From assembly GCA_951813015.1 (NCBI GenBank), contig CATOTG010000007.1, positions 186,001 through 250,000 of the forward strand: 64,000 nt of DNA, written 5' to 3'. Every line of letters starts with the position of its first letter. Positions within the stretch are counted from its first letter, which is position 1. This stretch comes from an uncultured Thermoanaerobaculia bacterium. GTDB taxonomy: Bacteria; Acidobacteriota; Thermoanaerobaculia; Multivoradales; Multivoraceae. The notes below the pieces were generated by a model that did not search any database, was not told where the DNA came from, and saw nothing but the letters and a program-made list of their open reading frames with translations. Below, in pieces: positions 27,854 to 37,271 of this stretch. Both the position numbers and the translations under genes were made by a program.

Positions 27854-30115
27854 GTGCCGAAACCGAAGCCGAACGTCGCGGCCATTGCCGGCGGGTTCGC
27901 TCTGCTGGCAGTGCTGCCGGTCGCGGGCCTGCAGGACTCCGCGCCGACCGCCGAGCGTCCCCGCATGGCCGCCACCCGGGTCGACCAGGGGCCGAACGTC
28001 GACGGCGACCTGAGCGACGCGGCCTGGCAGGCGTCCGAGGTCGGCACGAACTTCATGCAGCATGAGCCGCTCGACGGCGTGGCGGCAACCGAGCAGACGG
28101 AGGTCCGGGTCGTCTTCACGGACAGCGCGATCTACTTCGGCATCACGGCATTCGACGCGAATCCGGACGCGATCATCGCCAGGGAGATGGAGCGCGACAG
28201 CCGCGTCTACCAGGACGACTCGATCATTCTGCTGCTCGACACCTTCCACGACCGGCGCAACGCCTACGCCTTCGAAACGAATCTCAACGGCGCCAGGACC
28301 GACACCCTGGTCACGGACGAGGGACGCGACCTGAACCTGGAGTGGGACGGCATCTGGTCCGTCGCCTCCCGGAAGACGGTCCGGGGCTGGGCGACCGAGA
28401 TCGCGATTCCGATCTCGACGCTGCGCTTCGACCCGGCGGCGCCCGCCTGGGGCTTCAACGTTCAGCGGTACATCGCCCACAAGCGCGAGATGACGCACTG
28501 GTCCGGTCTGCCACGCGAGGTCAGTGTGCTCGGGCAGGTGGGATCCCAGATCCAGCCTGTCCACCGCATCTCGATGGCCGGAGAACTGACCGGCCTGACC
28601 GGACTCGCCCAGTCCGCCCAACTCCAGATCAAGCCCTTCGTGATCGGCGATGTCAGCGAGGACCCGCGGCTCGAAGCGGACCCGATCACCGACGGCGACG
28701 GCGGCCTCGATCTCAAGTGGGGCGTGACCCGTTCCCTGGCGCTCGACCTGACCTGGAACACGGACTTCGCCGAGGTCGAAGTCGACGAACAGCAAACGAA
28801 CCTGACCCGCTTTTCGCTCTACTTCCCCGAGAAGCGCGATTTCTTCCTGGAGAACGCCGGCATCTTCGACTTCGGGCCGCCTCACCGGGAGTTCTACCGC
28901 CCGCCCGTGCTCAAGGCCTTCTTCTCGCGCCGTGTCGGCCTGGACGACGGCCGGCAGGTGCCGATCGACTGGGGCGCCCGGCTCACCGGCCGACTGGGCG
29001 GCTGGAACATCGGGGTGCTGCGGGTCGCGACCGCCGGCATCGACCGGGATGACGGCAACCTGCCAGCCAACGCGTTCACGGTCGCCCGCCTCAAGCGCAA
29101 TCTGGGCCGGCGCTCGACGATCGGGGCCATCGTCACCGAAGCGGCGCCCGACAACGAGGACGCGAATCGAGTCGTGGGCCTGGACTTCAACTACAAGCCC
29201 ACGACGAAGTTCGGCGTCGGTGGCTTCTGGACGGGCAGCGGCCTGAGCGAAGATCCGGAGGACGCCGGAGTGGGTGCTTCAGCCGACACCGGAGAAGCGG
29301 CCTACGGCGTCAACGTCGACTACCAGGGGCGGGCGCTGACGATGTCGATGGACGCCGAGGAGATCGAGGAGAACTACCAACCCGCGGCCGGCTTCCTGCT
29401 GCGCAAGAACGTGCGCCACCTGAATCCCCGCTTCCAGTGGCTGCCGCGAATCGAGCGCGGCCTGGTCCGCTCCTGGTTCACCGAGGTCCGCTACGACTAT
29501 TACGAGACCCTGGACGAGGGCGAGCTGGAGTCGGGCCGGTTTGAAATCTCGCCCATCGGCATGAGGATGACGACCGAGGACCGCTGGCGACTCGCGTATG
29601 TCGGCGAGGAGGAGAACCTGGTCGAGCCGTTCGAGATCGCTTCGGGCATCGTCATCCCGGCCGGTCGCTACGAGTTCGACGGCCTCGAACTCGCCATGTT
29701 CAGCAACCAGAGCCGCCTCCTCGGCGTCCGCGGCCTGTTCGGTTGGGGAGACTTCTACGACGGCGCCCGGACCTCCGTCCGCCTGACCTTCGGCGTCCGC
29801 GCCTCGAAGCACGTGCAGACCGAGAGCCTCTGGGTCTACAACGACGTCGAACTGCCCCAGGGCGCGTTCGACATCGGGCTGTTCAGCCAGCGGGTGGACT
29901 TCACCTTCACTCCCAACCTTCGGCTCAACACGATCGTCCAGTACAACGACGACACCGAGGATCTGGGCCTGAACGTCCGGCTGCACTGGATCTACAGGCC
30001 GGGGTCCGATCTGTTCGTCGTCTACAACGAGAACTGGATGGAGGGGGACCTCCGTCAGCGGCTAAGCACCCACCGCCAGATCGCGGTGAAGTTCACCTAC
30101 CTGATCCAGCCATAG
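27854..30115 (+). CDS. DUF5916 / CBM9-like outer-membrane-associated protein
   Basis: VDGDLSDAAWQ; VYQDDSIILLLDTFHDRRNAYAFETNLNGARTD; LTRFSLYFPEKRDFFLENAGIFDFG; GTG start inferred. Confidence 0.85.
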   Translation: MPKPKPNVAAIAGGFALLAVLPVAGLQDSAPTAERPRMAATRVDQGPNVDGDLSDAAWQASEVGTNFMQHEPLDGVAATEQTEVRVVFTDSAIYFGITAFDANPDAIIAREMERDSRVYQDDSIILLLDTFHDRRNAYAFETNLNGARTDTLVTDEGRDLNLEWDGIWSVASRKTVRGWATEIAIPISTLRFDPAAPAWGFNVQRYIAHKREMTHWSGLPREVSVLGQVGSQIQPVHRISMAGELTGLTGLAQSAQLQIKPFVIGDVSEDPRLEADPITDGDGGLDLKWGVTRSLALDLTWNTDFAEVEVDEQQTNLTRFSLYFPEKRDFFLENAGIFDFGPPHREFYRPPVLKAFFSRRVGLDDGRQVPIDWGARLTGRLGGWNIGVLRVATAGIDRDDGNLPANAFTVARLKRNLGRRSTIGAIVTEAAPDNEDANRVVGLDFNYKPTTKFGVGGFWTGSGLSEDPEDAGVGASADTGEAAYGVNVDYQGRALTMSMDAEEIEENYQPAAGFLLRKNVRHLNPRFQWLPRIERGLVRSWFTEVRYDYYETLDEGELESGRFEISPIGMRMTTEDRWRLAYVGEEENLVEPFEIASGIVIPAGRYEFDGLELAMFSNQSRLLGVRGLFGWGDFYDGARTSVRLTFGVRASKHVQTESLWVYNDVELPQGAFDIGLFSQRVDFTFTPNLRLNTIVQYNDDTEDLGLNVRLHWIYRPGSDLFVVYNENWMEGDLRQRLSTHRQIAVKFTYLIQP

Positions 30116-30505
30116 CGGACCCCGGCCGGCGCTCCCGGAACCGCGACCCGGGGCGAGCGCCAGGAAATCGCTCCAGCGGGGAAGGGGCAAGTGTTTTCCA
30201 ATAGAGAGATGAGCGCGTAGCGGCGACGGCAGAGCGGCTTCGATCCCAACCGGCTCACGCTTGTGTGTTCCACTTCAGGCCGAGGGAGGTTGATGTCAGG
30301 CTTGGCCTGTCTGCGTTATTGGGCTACACTGGCGCAGCTTGCACGGTGCCGCGAGGCAGGTGACCGCGAATCGGCTATTGCCGCCAAACGCTCACAGCGG
30401 CCGCGACTCAGCTTCCGGAGACGTACGTCGCAGCGTCCTCCGGGAAGCAACAGAACTGCCAGCCGGCGGCGCCGGCGGATTCAACGGGTCGAACACCCCA
30501 CCGGA

Positions 30506-33500
30506 ATGCCAGAAGCGCAGAGCGAACACCCCACCGGAACCTCACGCACGTCCAAACCCTCGCGACCGGCCCGCCGCAGGCGGCGCAGCCGGTCGCGTGG
30601 CCGGTCGCGCGGCGGGCGCACCGTCCCGCTCCATCAACGCAGCGCGTCCCACTTTCGGCCAGAGGATCGGGAAGAAGGAAAATCCGTTTTCTCCAAGGGA
30701 AACATCACGCTGGAGATCGCGGGCGAAGGCGCCCGGATCCTCTTCGCTCCGCCGGCCGCCGGCGACGCCGCCCCCAGCTCTGATCCGAATCTGAATGGCA
30801 TCGCCAATGTTGAGCTCGACTGGTCCAGGGTCCCGGACGAACGCATCCTCCATGCCGTCTGCGGATGCGACCAGTTCGCCACCGGCGCGGCCTGCGGTCA
30901 TGTCTGGGCGTCGTTGCTGCAACTCGCCGCGAACGAGCCGAAGAGTCAACCGGCGGGATCCGGCCGTGTTTCGCTGCGCAAGACCCGCCCACCCCAAGTG
31001 TCGATTCCGGGATCGGCGTTGAAGACCGCAGAGCCCACGAGCGACGACCGGCAAGAAACCCCGCGCCCGGTTCGCCGCTCCCGCCGGAGCCGCAACCGGC
31101 GGCGTCGGCGAGCCCCCGCGGCAACGAGCTGGCGTTCGATCGTCGAGACCGTGCGCGAGGACATCGAACAGCAGGCTCAGAAGAAGAAGCCGGCTACTCC
31201 CAGGAACGCGCCGCCTCAGCTCCAGTTCCTTCTCAACGCCGCCACCAGCCGCAACGCTGGCGGCCTGATGATCGACATCTTCGGACGCAAGCAGAACCCG
31301 CAGGGTGAGTTCGGCAAGCTGAAGCGACTGAGCATCGACCACGGAAGGCTGGAAGAAGTGCTCGGACTGACAGCGACCGACACGACTCAGGCGGCGTGGA
31401 ACGGAGGTCCCCCCGGCGCCGGACCAGCCATGGTCACCGCCCTGCCGCCGGAAGTGCCGGCTCGCGCCAGCCGCAAGCGCAAGGGCGGTCGCGGCGCCCG
31501 CAAGCCGGGCCGTCCCCTGGTGCAACGGGTCTACCTGCCCATGAACTGGATCGGCGCCCTGCTCCCGCGGCTGAGTGCGGAAGGCCACCTGTACTGGTGG
31601 GACGGTCGTTCGCTCGGCGACCCGCGGGCGGTCACGATCGACGACGGCGAGCCCTGGCGCCTTGCCCTGCAACTGGAACTCGCGGCGGCCAGCCGGGTCC
31701 GGCTGCGCGGTCTGCTCAAACGCGGCGACGAAACCGTCCCCTTGAGCCGGGCCGCGCTCGTTCTTCCCTTCCCCAACGACGGCGGAGCGGCCCCCGATGC
31801 CCCGTCCGGCGAGCAGGAAGACATGCTGCTCCTGGTCGACGACACGATCGGCCGGCTGCAACTCGATCCGCAGCGAGATCGGCCCTGGTATGCGTTGCTG
31901 GGCAACAGCGGAGATCTCGTGATCCCGGATGAGGACCTCGAGGCCGCGGTGACCAGCCTGCTCGAGTTACCCAAGCTGCCGCCCCTCGAACTCCCGCAAG
32001 AGGTCTACCTGTCGGAAGAGGCGCCCGTGCCCCTGCCGCGGCTGGCGCTTCAGCCGGAGGACGCCCCGGAGTGGATGAACCCCCAACTCAAGGCACGACT
32101 TTCCTTCGGCTACGGCGGACTGTGCGTCGACGCGGGCGATCCGCGTTCAGCGGTTGTCGACTGGGAGGAGCATCGCTTCGTCCGCCGGGATCTGGACATG
32201 GAGCAGGAAGCCCTCGTCAGGCTGCTCGAACTCGGTCTCAAGCCGGTCGCTTCGAAGAGCGGCCACGGCCTGGAACTCGAGCCGCGCGATCTGCCGGCGG
32301 TCGCCGAGCCGCTGCTGCTCGAAGGTTGGGAGGTCGAGGCCCACGGCGCCTCGATTCGTTCGCCCAGTCCACCGGCGCTGCGCATCGAGAGCGGCGTCGA
32401 CTGGTTCGAACTCAGCGGGCAGATCGAGTTCGAGGGCGATCCGATCGATTTTTCGGAGATCCTCGCCGCGATCTCGGACGGGCGCCGTTCCGTCGAACTG
32501 GAGGACGGCTCGAAGGGACTGCTCCCGGCGGCCTGGGTCGAGAACTACGGTTCTCTGAGTCAGCTCGCCCAGGACTCGAACGACGAAGGTCTGCGCTTCC
32601 TGCCCTCACAGGCACTCCTGGTCGACGCGCTGCTGGCGGTCACACCGCCGACCAACGTAAGCAAGACGTTCGCGGAACTGCGCGAGAAACTGGCCACGTT
32701 CTCCTCGATCAGGCCCAGGAAGGAACCCCGCAGCTTCGTCGGCACGCTCAGGAACTACCAGCGCCTGGGCCTTGGTTGGCTCTGCTTCCTGCGCGACTTC
32801 GGTCTCGGCGGGGTCCTCGCCGACGACATGGGGCTGGGCAAGACGATTCAGGCGCTGGCGCTGCTGCGCACGTACCGCACGGCGTCGAAGACGACGAAGC
32901 TGCCGTACCTCGTCGTCGCACCGCGCAGCCTCGTCTACAACTGGATTGACGAGGCCGCGCGCTTCACGCCCGATCTGAAGGTGCTCGAGTACGCGGGGCG
33001 GGACCGCGAGGACCTGCGCGACGAGCTCGACAGCGCCGACCTCGTCGTGACGACCTACGGCACCGTCCGCCGCGACATCGGCTACCTCGCCACGGTCGAG
33101 TTCGACACGGTGATCCTCGACGAGGCACAGGCAATCAAGAACGCCGGCTCGCAAACCGCCAAGGCCTGCCGCCTGCTCTCGGGCCAGAACCGCCTCGCAC
33201 TCACCGGCACGCCAATCGAGAATCACCTCGGCGAACTGGGCTCGATCTTCGAGTTCCTCAACCCCGGACTTCTCGGTCGATTGCCCGCACTTGACGTCTT
33301 GGCCGGAGGGCGGGCGCCGAGCCAGCAGGAACTCGCCCTCGTCGCCAAGGGTCTGCGGCCGTTCATCCTCCGCCGAACCAAGGAGCAGGTGCTGCCCGAC
33401 CTGCCCGAGAAGACCGAACAGATCCTCCAGTGCACCCTGAACCCGAAGCAGCAGGAGCTCTACGACAAGCTCCGGGCGAGCTACCGCGACAGCCTGCTGA

Positions 33501-34126
33501 AACAGGTCGAAGACAAGGGAGTCGCCGGGTCGACCATGCAGGTGCTCGAAGCCCTGCTGCGGCTCCGCCAGGTGGCCTGCCATCCCGGCCTGGTCGACGA
33601 GACGTGGGAGGACGCCGGGAGCGCCAAGCTCGAGTCCTTGATCGAGCAGGTCTCCGAAGTCCTCGACGAGGGTCACAAGTGCCTCGTCTTCTCCCAATTC
33701 ACGTCGCTGCTGGCCTACGTCCGGCGTCACCTCGAAGAGCAGCGCGTGCCCTACGCCTACCTCGACGGCCAGACACGGAACCGGGGCGAAGTCGTCGAAC
33801 ACTTCCAGACCGACCCGGACACGAACATCTTCCTGATCAGCCTCAAGGCCGGCGGCGTCGGCCTGAACCTGACCGCGGCCGGCTACGTCTTCCTGCTCGA
33901 TCCGTGGTGGAACCCTGCCGTTGAAGCGCAGGCCATCGACCGCACCCACCGCATCGGCCAGACCCAGCCGGTGTTCGCCTACCGACTGATCGCGCGCGAC
34001 ACCGTGGAAGAGAAGATGCTCGAGCTGCAGCGCTCGAAGCGGAAGATCGCCGACGCGATCCTCGAAGGCGGCGGATCGTCCCTGCGGGATTTGACCGCAG
34101 ACGATCTGCGCATGCTGCTGAGCTGA
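30506..34126 (+). CDS. SNF2-family DEAD/DEAH helicase with SWIM-like zinc finger
   Basis: CGCDQFATGAACGHVWA; LADDMGLGKTIQALALL; DEAQAIKN; LTGTPIENHLGEL; DPWWNPAVEAQAIDRTHRIGQTQPVFAYRL. Start uncertain. Confidence 0.9.
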   Translation: MPEAQSEHPTGTSRTSKPSRPARRRRRSRSRGRSRGGRTVPLHQRSASHFRPEDREEGKSVFSKGNITLEIAGEGARILFAPPAAGDAAPSSDPNLNGIANVELDWSRVPDERILHAVCGCDQFATGAACGHVWASLLQLAANEPKSQPAGSGRVSLRKTRPPQVSIPGSALKTAEPTSDDRQETPRPVRRSRRSRNRRRRRAPAATSWRSIVETVREDIEQQAQKKKPATPRNAPPQLQFLLNAATSRNAGGLMIDIFGRKQNPQGEFGKLKRLSIDHGRLEEVLGLTATDTTQAAWNGGPPGAGPAMVTALPPEVPARASRKRKGGRGARKPGRPLVQRVYLPMNWIGALLPRLSAEGHLYWWDGRSLGDPRAVTIDDGEPWRLALQLELAAASRVRLRGLLKRGDETVPLSRAALVLPFPNDGGAAPDAPSGEQEDMLLLVDDTIGRLQLDPQRDRPWYALLGNSGDLVIPDEDLEAAVTSLLELPKLPPLELPQEVYLSEEAPVPLPRLALQPEDAPEWMNPQLKARLSFGYGGLCVDAGDPRSAVVDWEEHRFVRRDLDMEQEALVRLLELGLKPVASKSGHGLELEPRDLPAVAEPLLLEGWEVEAHGASIRSPSPPALRIESGVDWFELSGQIEFEGDPIDFSEILAAISDGRRSVELEDGSKGLLPAAWVENYGSLSQLAQDSNDEGLRFLPSQALLVDALLAVTPPTNVSKTFAELREKLATFSSIRPRKEPRSFVGTLRNYQRLGLGWLCFLRDFGLGGVLADDMGLGKTIQALALLRTYRTASKTTKLPYLVVAPRSLVYNWIDEAARFTPDLKVLEYAGRDREDLRDELDSADLVVTTYGTVRRDIGYLATVEFDTVILDEAQAIKNAGSQTAKACRLLSGQNRLALTGTPIENHLGELGSIFEFLNPGLLGRLPALDVLAGGRAPSQQELALVAKGLRPFILRRTKEQVLPDLPEKTEQILQCTLNPKQQELYDKLRASYRDSLLKQVEDKGVAGSTMQVLEALLRLRQVACHPGLVDETWEDAGSAKLESLIEQVSEVLDEGHKCLVFSQFTSLLAYVRRHLEEQRVPYAYLDGQTRNRGEVVEHFQTDPDTNIFLISLKAGGVGLNLTAAGYVFLLDPWWNPAVEAQAIDRTHRIGQTQPVFAYRLIARDTVEEKMLELQRSKRKIADAILEGGGSSLRDLTADDLRMLLS

Positions 34127-34154
34127 CGCTCCGCACATCGGCCTCCAGGCAATG

Positions 34155-34195
34155 GCCTTCGGAACCCGAGTAGGGGTTCCGAGGGCTTTCTTGCG
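34155..34195 (+). terminator. Intrinsic-terminator-like hairpin after SNF2 gene
   Basis: TCGGAACCC gagtag GGGTTCCGA followed by GGGCTTTCTT. Confidence 0.6.
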
Positions 34196-34550
34196 TCTTA
34201 GTCAATGAACGCCGCAACGAAACCCGCGGCGCACGACTTCGACGCACTACACGGACTTCCAAGTCCACTGGCGAGGCCACCACCGGCCGGCGCCGCCCCT
34301 GGAGAACGATGACGCCCGAGAACCCCCCTTCCCGACCCCGCCCTCCGCTCCCGGAACCCTTTCGGAACGAAACGCGCTCCGGCGCCGGCAACGCTCTGGA
34401 GATTCGACTCGCGGAGTCTCCCCCGCGGGCCCTCGAGGCACGGCTGGAGCACGCGCTCGGGATCCTCGACGCGCGTTGTGTTCCGCCTGTCTCGGTGCTG
34501 CGCCCCGCCCACCACCGCCAGACCAGCCGCGGCCACCGGGAGAGTCGGCT

Positions 34551-35054
34551 GTGAAGAGGCGCCGGCTTGCCATCGCGGTCGTCGCCCTCGCCGTCATCGG
34601 CCCGCTCGGCGGCCTCCTCTGGTTCGAGTCCCGGCTCGAAGCAAGACTGTCTCAACGACCCGAAGTCGGCATGGTGTTCCCCTCCCTGCCGGGCCTCGCC
34701 GACGGCGAGTTCCTGCCGGCCTCTCCCAACCGGCTTCGGGTCGTTACCTTCGCCAGGGCGGGCTGCGGCAACTGCGACCGCACGATCGCCACCTTCCGGC
34801 GCCTCGCGGCGGACAGCGAACTCGACTTCGATCTGATCGCCGTCGTTGCGGGTTCCACCGCCGAAGAACGCATCGAGGGCATTCGGCACACGATCGCCGA
34901 CCCCGATGCCTCCATCTCCCGGCGCTTCGGCGTGGTCCACGTCCCGCTCGTCTTTCTGGTCGACGGCAACTCCCGGATCCAGGCCGTCGCCACCGGCGAA
35001 CGAGCCGAGACCGCCTGGCGCTCCTTTCTGGGAATCGAAGGCGATGCCCGTTGA
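34551..35054 (+). CDS. Membrane-anchored thioredoxin-like (redoxin) protein
   Basis: N-terminal TM (LAIAVVALAVIGPLGGLLWF); FARAGCGNCDRTIATFRRL CxxC; VVHVPLVFLVDGNSRI. Confidence 0.8.
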   Translation: MKRRRLAIAVVALAVIGPLGGLLWFESRLEARLSQRPEVGMVFPSLPGLADGEFLPASPNRLRVVTFARAGCGNCDRTIATFRRLAADSELDFDLIAVVAGSTAEERIEGIRHTIADPDASISRRFGVVHVPLVFLVDGNSRIQAVATGERAETAWRSFLGIEGDAR

Positions 35055-35161
35055 TCCCACGAAAACTGCCCGGCGTCGCCGCCTGGCCGCTGCCGGGCTG
35101 CTGCTCGCCACCGGCCTGGTGACCGTCGCCGTCCGCGCCGTCGGCCCCACGCTCGACCGTC

Positions 35162-35650
35162 TTGCCTGGGCGGCCTCCGTCGCCCCCCTCGACTTCAGGA
35201 TTCGGCGAGGTTGTTCGACAACAGAAGCGCTCCGACTGCGGGCCCGCGGCGCTCAAGATGATCCTCGATCACCACGGCATCGCCGGGGCCACGCTCACCG
35301 AACTGGAGGCCGACACCGGCACCGGACCGGACGGCACCAGCATGCTCGCCCTGAAGAGAGCCGCCGAAGACCGGGGGCTCGTCAGCCAGGGCCTCCGGCT
35401 GCCGGTGAAACGGCTGGGCCACATTCCCATGCCCGCGATCGCCCATGTCCACGGCGATCACTTCGTCGTCATTCGCAGCGCGGGGGACGAACTCATCATC
35501 GACGACCCATCGCTGGGTCGCCTCCGCATGAGTTCCAGGACCTTCGAGCGCTCCTGGGACGGCGTCCTCCTCACCTTCACCGGCGGCCCAGCAACGATCT
35601 CGCGGACGGTACGGATGCCGTCCGTTTCCCAAGAAACCACCAACCCCTGA
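35162..35650 (+). CDS. C39 (double-glycine) peptidase domain protein, N-terminal TM segment in another frame (from 35044)
   Basis: VVRQQKRSDCGPAALKMILDHHGI; MPAIAHVHGDHFVVI; IIDDPSLGRLRMS (Cys/His/Asp of C39). Upstream frame MPVDPTKTARRRRLAAAGLLLATGLVTVAVRAVG supplies a TM anchor. Confidence 0.8.
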   Translation: MPGRPPSPPSTSGFGEVVRQQKRSDCGPAALKMILDHHGIAGATLTELEADTGTGPDGTSMLALKRAAEDRGLVSQGLRLPVKRLGHIPMPAIAHVHGDHFVVIRSAGDELIIDDPSLGRLRMSSRTFERSWDGVLLTFTGGPATISRTVRMPSVSQETTNP

Positions 35651-35784
35651 AAAGGAGAACAGCCATCAATCATCCATCCAAACCCGCCACCGCTTCGCGG
35701 GCCGGCATCAACGCCTCGAGACACTCACACACCATGAATCACACCTCCTCCTCCCCTCAGACCCCACCGAAAGGACACCCCTCC

Positions 35785-36093
35785 ATGAAGATGCGCATCG
35801 CCCTCTTGTCCGGACTGGTCACCCTCGTCGCCAGCGCCGCTGCCGCCATTCCCACGACAGACAAAGAGCCGGCAACGGAACCGGCGCGAGGCCTCTTCGT
35901 CTGGGACGAAGGCCTGACCGCGGAACTTGCCACATTTGCCGTCCAGCCGGAGTCGACGGAGCTTGCCGTCTACAGTCCCTGCGGCTGCACTCCACGCCCC
36001 GGCCTCCCGTTCCCGTTTCCCTTCCCGCTGCCGTGGCCTCCGACCGGCCCGATCTTCGACCCGTTCCCCATTCCCGGCCCCTGTCCCTTCTAG
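35785..36093 (+). CDS. Small secreted Pro/Phe-rich Cys-containing peptide precursor
   Basis: 102 aa: MKMRIALLSGLVTLVASAAAAIPTT...SPCGCTPRPGLPFPFPFPLPWPPTGPIFDPFPIPGPCPF; SD-like AAAGGA upstream. Confidence 0.65.
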   Translation: MKMRIALLSGLVTLVASAAAAIPTTDKEPATEPARGLFVWDEGLTAELATFAVQPESTELAVYSPCGCTPRPGLPFPFPFPLPWPPTGPIFDPFPIPGPCPF

Positions 36094-36184
36094 CTTCCGT
36101 GCCCGTTCCAGGTACGTTCAGCTCACGCGCAACTACACAAAAACGCACTAGCCACTCAAACACCTTCAAAGAAAGGAACAAATC

Positions 36185-36454
36185 ATGAAACTGACTTCAC
36201 TCCTGGTCCTTCTCGGGCTAGTCCTTGGAACCCCGGCTCTGGCCGCGCACCCGGACTTGTCCTCCGTGCATCAGCTGGACGAGTCGAGCCTTGCAGAGTA
36301 CACGGGCGCCGGCTGGTTGGAAGCGGCCTGTGCCTTCGGCACCGGCGCCGGGATTCCTCTCGCAGTAGGTGGTCTGGTCGTTTCCAGCCTGGCGCTCGGC
36401 ATTCCGGCCCTCGTACTGGCGATCGGCGGTGGCGTTTGCATGGTCGCGCTGTAG
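36185..36454 (+). CDS. Small bacteriocin-like precursor peptide (CxFGT type)
   Basis: 89 aa: signal MKLTSLLVLLGLVLGTPALAA, leader-like LDESSLAEYTGAG, core WLEAACAFGTGAGIPLAVGGLVVSSLALGIPALVLAIGGGVCMVAL; SD AAAGGA. Confidence 0.7.
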   Translation: MKLTSLLVLLGLVLGTPALAAHPDLSSVHQLDESSLAEYTGAGWLEAACAFGTGAGIPLAVGGLVVSSLALGIPALVLAIGGGVCMVAL

Positions 36455-36538
36455 CTCAAGCAGACACATTTCGCCAGACCGACTCGACCTATCAATCCAC
36501 AAGCAATCTCGCTCAACTCACAGAAAGGGAATCAGGCA

Positions 36539-36853
36539 ATGATCCTGTCTCGAATAGCGTTCGTTTCAACCATCTCCATCCTGTCCGTCTCACTCGGACT
36601 GACACCGCTGGAACCACCCTCGGTCTCCGCGGACAGCCAGGCGCCGCAGGGCGTCGCGATCGCTGACGCCGAAGCGGCGCAGACCCTCGGAGGCGAATTC
36701 ACGATGACCGAGTGCGTCTTCGGAACGCTCGGCGTCAGCGTCGGAGCCCTCCATGGAGGCGCTTTCCTGCTCATACTTGGAGGTCCGGTCGCCTGGGGCG
36801 CCGGGCTCATCGGCGCTGGTGTCGTTATGGGAGGGCTGATGGCCGCCTGTTGA
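36539..36853 (+). CDS. Small bacteriocin-like precursor peptide (CxFGT type)
   Basis: 104 aa: signal region, IADAEAAQTLGG leader end, core EFTMTECVFGTLGVSVGALHGGAFLLILGGPVAWGAGLIGAGVVMGGLMAAC. Confidence 0.7.
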   Translation: MILSRIAFVSTISILSVSLGLTPLEPPSVSADSQAPQGVAIADAEAAQTLGGEFTMTECVFGTLGVSVGALHGGAFLLILGGPVAWGAGLIGAGVVMGGLMAAC

Positions 36854-37020
36854 ATGCGGTAGCGGCGCCGGAAGGACCAGATGGGCTCTCTGGCCCGTGG
36901 ACCTCCCGTTTCAGAATGCCCAAGCTCTACACGATCAACGACCATCCCTGAAAACGAACAGCAGGCCACTCGCGCATGACCTCTCTTGGCCTTTGCCCGC
37001 ATCAGGGAAAAAGAACGTTT

Positions 37021-37053
37021 GACGGACGCTACAGGCGCGGGGTAGCGTCCGTC
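37021..37053 (+). terminator. Strong hairpin downstream of peptide genes
   Basis: GACGGACGCTAC aggcgcggg GTAGCGTCCGTC perfect 12-bp stem followed by TCTTTG and preceded by GGGAAAAAGAACGTTT. Confidence 0.75.
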
Positions 37054-37271
37054 TCTTTGTCGTCAGCGGCGCAACGGGCCTGCGAGCCGGCCTTTCTGCA
37101 AAACTTGGCCGCCGCCCTTGGGTCCAGGATCGCTCCTGCCCAAGGTCGGTCGACGCCTGGTCTCGTTTCCCCTCTGGAGGACCTCGCTCAGAGTGGCCAG
37201 TTCGGCCCGCCACCAGTCCAGGCGCCGGCGCACCTTTTCCGAGAGCCGGCCAGAGCCACCTTGAGGACTCG

